From Pseudomonas putida (GTDB taxonomy: Bacteria; Pseudomonadota; Gammaproteobacteria; Pseudomonadales; Pseudomonadaceae): DNA of 54,171 nt. The DNA lies in NCBI RefSeq assembly GCF_028682635.1, contig NZ_JANHLK010000034.1, forward strand, positions 1 through 54,171, in the 5' to 3' direction. The notes beneath the pieces were generated by a model, which had not been told where the DNA came from, ran no database searches, and worked only from the letters and a program-made list of their open reading frames with translations. This document shows, piece after piece, positions 48,870 through 54,171 of the stretch (positions within the stretch are counted from its first letter, which is position 1; the number at the start of each line of letters is the position of its first letter). The position numbers and the translations under genes are program-made.

Positions 48870-50582
48870 ATGACGCCGACACTGATGCGTGGTCTCTGGT
48901 TATGGGCGGGCGTGCTTTCACTGGCGTTGCTGGTTGTCGTTCCCTTGACCTGGAGCCTGCGCACCATCGCCGTCCTGGTCGTTGTGTGCGTCATGGTCCT
49001 GGCCTGGAGCCGGATTGGGCGCCGGACATGCGCGTCAGTGACCCTGGCCGAAAATACCTCGCTGCCTCCGGCCGCCTACCGTCAACCAGTGGTCCTGGTT
49101 TGTGGCGATGGCCTGACGGGATTGTTCGGCGCGACGCCGTTGGAGCACCTGGCTTTGCGCACAACCCGCCACGGTTGTTATGTGCGGGTACCCGAGCTTG
49201 AGCAGTTGCCTGCGATCACCGCCAGCCTGATGACGCTGCGTCCCGAGTGGAGTGGGCAGCTCAGCGTCATGTTCATCGTCAACCCGACCGAACACGTCGA
49301 CAGCGCCGTGTTGGCCGGACAGGCGCGCGCACTGCGCTATCAGGTCGGCATGGTTCGCAAGGGCGGCGTTGCGCTGCCGCTACTGTTGACCAGCTATGTG
49401 CAAGCCTCGGCCGCAGAAGGTCCCTGGTTCAATTGGGAGGCCGGTGAAGTCAGCCCCAGGGTGCACGAGGGCGGAACCTGCGCCAGCCTGGACGACTGGC
49501 AAAGGCAGCCGTCAGACAGCGCAACGCGCTCAGCCCGGATGCACACCAGCGTGAAGCTGAACAGTGTCGTGGCATGGCTGGATCAAGCGGTAATGCCCCA
49601 CCTGGCCCCCCGTGATGTACGCGATCCCGACAGCCTGCCGAGGATCTGTGCCATCACCTTCGTACCGGCGCTCGCGCAATCAGTCGCGGGCAACCTGTGG
49701 CAGCAATGGCTGCGCAACAAGGTTGCACTGCATGACGTCAGGCAGGCGCAGCCAGGGCAGGGCACTTCAATGCCTTTCCCCGATCCCTTGCTGGCGCTGC
49801 TGCCCTCGCAGAATCAACGCGCCCCATTGCGCCGCGCGAGCGTCATCGCGTTGTGGATGTTCGCCATTGTCGGGACAACGGCCCTGGCCAGCTCGGCCTG
49901 GCAAAACACCCTACTGGTCCGCCAGGTCAGTGACGACCTGCGTCGTTACCACGCCATCCCCGTGACAGGACAACCCGATCGGCCTGAATTCATCCTGCGC
50001 GAGCAGGCACTTGCGGTGCTGCGCGAGGATGCCCTGCGCCTGGACGGCTACTACCGACACGGCGCGCCCCTGTCGCTGGGGCTGGGCCTTTACCGGGGCG
50101 AGCGATTGCGCATCAGGCTGCAGTCGACAATTGCCGGTCACCGTCATCCGTCGCTGGCCCCAAGGCTTGCGGGTCATCCAAAGCCGGTGCGCCTGGACAG
50201 CCTGTCGCTGTTCAGTACCGGCAGCGCCCAACTCAAGCCCGGCTCGACCAAGGTCCTGATCAACGCCCTGGTCGACATCAAGGCCCAGCCTGGCTGGCTC
50301 ATCGTGATCAGTGGCCATACCGATGCCACTGGCAGCGCCGAGCAAAACCTGCAGTTGTCCCGGGCCCGGGCGGCCGCCGTGCACGACTGGATGCAGCACA
50401 TGGGCGGTATCCCCGCCAGTTGCTTTGCGGTGCAGGGCTTTGGTGCCAGCCAGCCCATCGCCAGCAATGACAACGAGGCCGGGCGCAGCGCCAATCGTCG
50501 AGTCGATATTCGTCTGGTGCCGGAGCCGGGAGCCTGCGTGTTCCCCGCTACGGGGCCGGATTTGCAACCCCCTGTCGCATAA
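48870..50582 (+). CDS. T6SS-linked membrane protein with C-terminal OmpA/peptidoglycan-binding domain
   Basis: A 570-residue protein with two N-terminal helices (about 9-28 and 32-47), a large presumed cytoplasmic domain and a third helix (about 323-345). It ends in a periplasmic part with an OmpA-type domain (about 443-560, VISGHTDATGS and SRARAAAVHDWM). Two helices, domain, third helix, periplasmic part is the topology of TssM, but the protein is half TssM's size and has no Walker A where GDGLTGLFG occurs. It may anchor the TssL complex to the cell wall (TagL-like). GAGGTGGGACCG before the ATG at 48870 supports the start. Confidence 0.75.
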   Translation: MTPTLMRGLWLWAGVLSLALLVVVPLTWSLRTIAVLVVVCVMVLAWSRIGRRTCASVTLAENTSLPPAAYRQPVVLVCGDGLTGLFGATPLEHLALRTTRHGCYVRVPELEQLPAITASLMTLRPEWSGQLSVMFIVNPTEHVDSAVLAGQARALRYQVGMVRKGGVALPLLLTSYVQASAAEGPWFNWEAGEVSPRVHEGGTCASLDDWQRQPSDSATRSARMHTSVKLNSVVAWLDQAVMPHLAPRDVRDPDSLPRICAITFVPALAQSVAGNLWQQWLRNKVALHDVRQAQPGQGTSMPFPDPLLALLPSQNQRAPLRRASVIALWMFAIVGTTALASSAWQNTLLVRQVSDDLRRYHAIPVTGQPDRPEFILREQALAVLREDALRLDGYYRHGAPLSLGLGLYRGERLRIRLQSTIAGHRHPSLAPRLAGHPKPVRLDSLSLFSTGSAQLKPGSTKVLINALVDIKAQPGWLIVISGHTDATGSAEQNLQLSRARAAAVHDWMQHMGGIPASCFAVQGFGASQPIASNDNEAGRSANRRVDIRLVPEPGACVFPATGPDLQPPVA

Positions 50583-50616
50583 CGCGGCATTCATGTTCAG
50601 AGAGAAGGAGCTTCAC

Positions 50617-51108
50617 ATGGCAATTCCCGTTTACCTGTGGCTGAAAAATGACGGCGGCGCGGACATCAAGGGTTCGGTGGATGTTAAAGGGCGTGAGGGC
50701 AGCATCGAAGTGCTGGCCCAGGATCATGGCCTGACCATTCCCACTGACAATAACACCGGCAAGCTGACAGGCACACGGATTCACACTCCGTTCATGTTCA
50801 CCAAGGAAATCGATGCCGCCAGCGTCTACCTGCTCAAAGGCGCGTCCCAAGGGCAGACCTTCAACAGCGCCGAGTTCAAGTGGTATCGCATCAATGACGC
50901 AGGCCAGGAGGTCGTCTACTACACCGTTCTGCTCGAGAACGTGAAGGTCGTAAGCGTCGTGACGAAAATGCACGACATCAAGGACCCGACCAAGGAAAAA
51001 CACAATCACCTGGAAGACGTCCAGCTGCGCTACGAAAAGATCACCTGGAAGTTCATCGAGGGCAACTTCAGCCACTCCGATGCCTGGGACGAACGCCAGA
51101 GCGCTTAA
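50617..51108 (+). CDS. hcp: Type VI secretion tube protein Hcp
   Basis: A 163-residue Hcp with the family start MAIPVYLWLKNDGGADIKGS and the NHLEDVQLRYEKITWKF strand pair. It forms the hexameric inner tube and is exported. GAGAAGGAG precedes the ATG. A hairpin follows 9 bases after the stop, before clpV. Confidence 0.95.
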   Translation: MAIPVYLWLKNDGGADIKGSVDVKGREGSIEVLAQDHGLTIPTDNNTGKLTGTRIHTPFMFTKEIDAASVYLLKGASQGQTFNSAEFKWYRINDAGQEVVYYTVLLENVKVVSVVTKMHDIKDPTKEKHNHLEDVQLRYEKITWKFIEGNFSHSDAWDERQSA

Positions 51109-51117
51109 CCCATTGAA

Positions 51118-51141
51118 CCCGTAGGCATGCCTGCCTGCGGG
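51118..51141 (+). other. Hairpin between hcp and clpV
   Basis: CCCGTAGGCA and TGCCTGCGGG pair (one mismatch) around TGCC, without a T-tract. It probably stabilises the abundant hcp message or partly attenuates clpV. Confidence 0.55.
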
Positions 51142-51244
51142 TCCAGTGTCCCGTGTTGAGCGTCCGTCCGCGGGCGCTCAGCCAGCCCCGTCGAGCCGGG
51201 CTCTTTTTGATTACCAGCCTCACACTCAAGACAAGGACGTACCC

Positions 51245-53890
51245 ATGGTACAGAACGCCTCCCGCTTGCTTCGCCGTCTCAATCCCTACTGTGCCCAGGC
51301 GCTGAGCGCGGCGGCGACGCTGTGCCAAAGTCGCGCCCATGGCTACATCAGTATCGAGCACTGGCTGCTCAAATTATTCGAACAGGGCGAGGGCGACCTG
51401 ACGCTCATTGCCCGTCGCTACGAATGGGATCTGGACGCTCTCTGGGGCGGACTGCTTGAACACCTGGACACACTGCCGCGCAGCGTACACGCCAAGCCGC
51501 AGCTGTGTGGCAAGTTACAGCGACTGATCAGCAATGCCTGGCTGCGTGCATCGCTGGACAGCCAGGATCACCTGCGCTCAGCCCACTTGCTTGGCGCGTT
51601 GCTGGAGTCTCCTGACCTGCTGGCTTGCGAAGCGGCCTGGCCTCTGTTCAGTGTCAGCGAAACCCAGTTGCAGCATCTGTTCGCACTGCTTGATCAACAC
51701 TCCGAAGAGCGTCCCCAGGCGCAGCAAGCGGCTGCCATTGATCAGGCACAAGTATTGACTGGATCCGCTGCCGTCAACCACGAGGCCTTGCAGGCCGTGC
51801 TGGACAGGTTCACCCAGGACATCACCGCCAAGGCCCGGGAAGGGCGGATCGACCCGGTGTTCGGCCGTGACGATGAGATCCGCCAGGTCATCGACATCCT
51901 CAGCCGCCGGCGCAAGAACAACCCGTTGCTGGTCGGCGAGCCGGGAGTCGGCAAGACCGCACTGGTCGAAGGACTGGCGCTGCGCATTGCCGAGGGCAAT
52001 GTTCCGGACAGCCTCAAGCCGGTCAGCGTGCGTACCCTCGACCTGGGGTTGCTGCAAGCGGGGGCCGGGGTCAAGGGCGAGTTCGAGCAACGCCTGAAAA
52101 ACGTCATCGATGCCGTCCAGCAATCGGCATGTCCCGTGCTGTTGTTCATCGATGAAGCCCATACCCTGATCGGCGCCGGCAACCAGGCGGGCGGTGCCGA
52201 CGCGGCGAACCTGCTCAAGCCCGCACTCGCCCGTGGCGAGCTGCGCACCATCGCCGCCACCACCTGGAGTGAATACAAGCAGTACTTCGAGCGCGATGCC
52301 GCCCTGGAACGACGCTTCCAGAAGGTCAAGGTCGACGAGCCGGATGACCACGATGCCTGTCTCATGCTGCGTGGCCTGAAGGCGCGTTACGCCAGCCATC
52401 ATGGCGTGCACATTCAGGATGCGGCGGTACAGGCGGCGGTCACGCTTTCGCGGCGCTACCTGACCGGTCGCCAGCTGCCGGACAAGGCCGTCGACCTGCT
52501 CGACACCGCCAGTGCACGGGTGCGCATGAGCCTCGACTGCGAACCCCAGGCACTGGTCAGACTCATGGCCGGGCAGGCGGCCCTGGGACTTGAACGACAA
52601 GCCCTGGAAGAAGATGCACAACTCGGTGGCAGTAGCCTTGACGAGCGCCTTGCCTCGATCGATGCGCAACTTGTCGACTTGAAAGACCAACACAGTGAGC
52701 TGGTGCGGCAATACCGCAACGAACTCGACCTGACCCGCCAACTGCTTGATGCACGTCAGGCTCACCCCCTGCAGATCACCCTTTGTATGTGGCTGCAAGA
52801 TCAGCTTGCCGAAGTGCAGGGCGCCCAACCGTTGCTCTCCCTGGACGTCAACCCGCGCAGCGTAGCTGAAGTGATTGCCGACTGGACCGGCGTGCCGCTG
52901 GGCAGTCTGCTCAAGGACGAACAGGCCAGCCTGTTGGCGCTGGAGCAGCAGTTGAGTGAGCGTGTCGTCGGCCAGGATCATGCCCTCGCTGCATTGGCCC
53001 AGCGTCTGCGCGCGGCCAAAACCGGCCTGACCGAGGAGCAGGCACCGTTGGGCGTGTTCCTGTTGGTCGGCACCAGCGGCGTCGGCAAGACGGAAACCGC
53101 CCTGGCGCTGGCCGACTGCCTGTTCGGTGGCGGGCAGTCGCTGATTACCCTCAACCTCTCCGAGTACCAGGAAGCCCATACCGTCAGCCAACTCAAAGGC
53201 TCGCCACCGGGCTATGTCGGTTACGGCCAGGGTGGTGTGCTCACCGAAGCGGTGCGCCGGCGCCCCTACAGCGTCGTATTGCTCGACGAAGTGGAAAAGG
53301 CTCACCGCGACGTACTCAATCTGTTCTACCAGGTCTTCGATCGCGGCTTCATGCGCGATGGCGAGGGACGCGAAATCGATTTTCGCAACACCGTCATTCT
53401 CATGACCTCGAACCTGGGCAGCGATGAACTGCAAACCTGCCTGCAACAACACCCTGACGTAACGGACAACACCTTGCAGGAGCTGCTGCGGCCACTGTTG
53501 CGTGAATACTTCCAGCCGGCCTTGCTCGCGCGCTTCCAGACCCTGATCTACCGCCCGCTGCAAGTCGACGCACTGCAGCGCATCGTCGCGCAAAAACTCG
53601 CCCGGGTCGCCACGCGCCTGCAACGCCACTACGGCCTGACCTGCCAGGTCGACAACGCACTCAACCAGGCCCTGGTTGCCGCCTGCCTGTTGCCCGATAC
53701 CGGCGCGCGCAACATCGACAGCCTGCTCAACCAACAGATCCTGCCGGTGCTCAGCCAGCAACTTCTGCAGCGCCAGGCGACCCGTCAACAAACCCGGGGG
53801 GTGACCCTGGGTTACAGCGACGATCAAGGCATCACGCTGCAGTTCATCGACACACAGGAAGCGATGCCAAGCGTCGTCAAGGAGGCCTGA
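51245..53890 (+). CDS. clpV: Type VI secretion AAA+ ATPase ClpV (TssH)
   Basis: An 881-residue double AAA+ unfoldase of the ClpV class. An N-terminal ClpN domain (about 1-150) is followed by NBD1 with GEPGVGKT (near 232), a coiled-coil middle region (about 440-560) and NBD2 with GTSGVGKT (near 608), then a C-terminal small domain. It disassembles contracted TssBC sheath. The ATG at 51245 gives the standard N-terminus; the frame is open about 100 bases earlier without a start signal. Confidence 0.93.
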   Translation: MVQNASRLLRRLNPYCAQALSAAATLCQSRAHGYISIEHWLLKLFEQGEGDLTLIARRYEWDLDALWGGLLEHLDTLPRSVHAKPQLCGKLQRLISNAWLRASLDSQDHLRSAHLLGALLESPDLLACEAAWPLFSVSETQLQHLFALLDQHSEERPQAQQAAAIDQAQVLTGSAAVNHEALQAVLDRFTQDITAKAREGRIDPVFGRDDEIRQVIDILSRRRKNNPLLVGEPGVGKTALVEGLALRIAEGNVPDSLKPVSVRTLDLGLLQAGAGVKGEFEQRLKNVIDAVQQSACPVLLFIDEAHTLIGAGNQAGGADAANLLKPALARGELRTIAATTWSEYKQYFERDAALERRFQKVKVDEPDDHDACLMLRGLKARYASHHGVHIQDAAVQAAVTLSRRYLTGRQLPDKAVDLLDTASARVRMSLDCEPQALVRLMAGQAALGLERQALEEDAQLGGSSLDERLASIDAQLVDLKDQHSELVRQYRNELDLTRQLLDARQAHPLQITLCMWLQDQLAEVQGAQPLLSLDVNPRSVAEVIADWTGVPLGSLLKDEQASLLALEQQLSERVVGQDHALAALAQRLRAAKTGLTEEQAPLGVFLLVGTSGVGKTETALALADCLFGGGQSLITLNLSEYQEAHTVSQLKGSPPGYVGYGQGGVLTEAVRRRPYSVVLLDEVEKAHRDVLNLFYQVFDRGFMRDGEGREIDFRNTVILMTSNLGSDELQTCLQQHPDVTDNTLQELLRPLLREYFQPALLARFQTLIYRPLQVDALQRIVAQKLARVATRLQRHYGLTCQVDNALNQALVAACLLPDTGARNIDSLLNQQILPVLSQQLLQRQATRQQTRGVTLGYSDDQGITLQFIDTQEAMPSVVKEA

Positions 53891-53892
53891 CC

Positions 53893-54171
53893 ATGAGCAC
53901 CCAACAGCGCATTTTCTTTGACCACACTCGCCATAAATTCGCCATCCGCTGGTTCGACGCCGTCTTCGACGTCCTGGCCTTCGAAGGCCAGGAGCACCTC
54001 AGCCAGCCCTTCAGCTATCGCATCGAATTCACCTGCACCAATCAGGACCTCAGCGCTGAGCAGATGCTCAACAAGGACGCTCGTTTCAGCCTGTACCCCT
54101 CGCCGCCAAAGCCACCTTACCCAGGCTTTCCAGCGCCCGAGTACAAGCCGTTGCGCAGCCTGTACGGCATG
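53893..54171 (+). CDS. vgrG: Type VI secretion spike VgrG, N-terminal fragment
   Basis: The first 93 codons are inside the window and the gene runs off the right edge. The N-terminal FDAVFDVLAFEGQEHLSQPF segment and the LSQPFSYRIEFTC strand are typical of VgrG/TssI. GGAGG nine bases before the ATG supports the start. Two bases separate it from the clpV stop. Whether an effector domain or cognate effector gene follows cannot be seen. Confidence 0.92.
   Translation, partial: MSTQQRIFFDHTRHKFAIRWFDAVFDVLAFEGQEHLSQPFSYRIEFTCTNQDLSAEQMLNKDARFSLYPSPPKPPYPGFPAPEYKPLRSLYGM

Noticed and set aside
51578..53827. A 749-codon open frame antisense to clpV
   Set aside because: clpV is unmistakable on the other strand; the antisense frame has no start signal or recognisable domain.

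Overview
The window looks like chromosomal DNA of a fluorescent-group Pseudomonas. Coding sequence is GC-rich. REP/REPIN-type inverted repeats (TGTAGGAGC... and TGTGGGAGC... families) sit between many genes. The gene content is typical of the genus: putrescine (puu/spu) genes, a type VI secretion cluster and PhnCDE-type transporters. No rRNA, tRNA, CRISPR array, prophage or insertion sequence was seen. Both ends cut genes: an aldehyde dehydrogenase at the left and vgrG at the right.

Left part (1-7562). A minus-strand set encodes a three-component heme-dependent oxidative N-demethylase (DmmA-family subunit, flavin/2Fe-2S reductase, DUF3445 catalytic subunit), then an APC permease and the start of an aminobutyraldehyde-type aldehyde dehydrogenase. 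A good sigma-54 promoter (4540-4556) lies in front of it. Next to it are a sigma-54 activator and a translationally coupled PAS-only protein, probably its dedicated sensory regulators. The substrate, probably a methylated amine or amino acid, is unknown.

Middle left (7563-15089). A structured, gene-less stretch with a terminator may encode a small RNA. It is followed by a tightly coupled PhnDCEE-type ABC transporter operon (phosphonate, phosphite or selenate type), a periplasmic cupin, and a divergent MFS exporter/LysR pair.

Polysaccharide-like operon (15090-20737). Behind an AT-rich 514-base leader are five overlapping or abutting genes: a triple zinc-ribbon (TackOD1-like) protein with a degenerate GGDEF domain, a processive GT2 synthase, an exported TIM-barrel-like protein, an HlyD-type fusion protein and a UDP-sugar epimerase. 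This looks like a compact synthase-dependent exopolysaccharide system and is the strongest candidate in the window for an undescribed system. Two small overlapping ORFs with strong ribosome binding sites face its 3' end.

Centre (21386-34560). After a lipoprotein, a DUF1428 protein, a small unknown protein and ThpR comes a putrescine locus: potGHIF importer, puuD, puuA, puuC, puuB and a puuR-like repressor. It covers uptake and the gamma-glutamylated degradation route.

Right part (34640-54171). Small envelope proteins are followed by a winged-helix/TolB-like regulator facing two unrecognised proteins. Then comes a catabolic island (NCS1 permease, LysR, ArgE-like deacylase, DUF1028, RidA, FMO-type oxygenase) of unknown substrate. 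Last is a type VI secretion cluster, tssB-tssC-tssK-tssL-OmpA-type protein-hcp-clpV-vgrG, running off the end. The OmpA-type protein has a TssM-like membrane topology.
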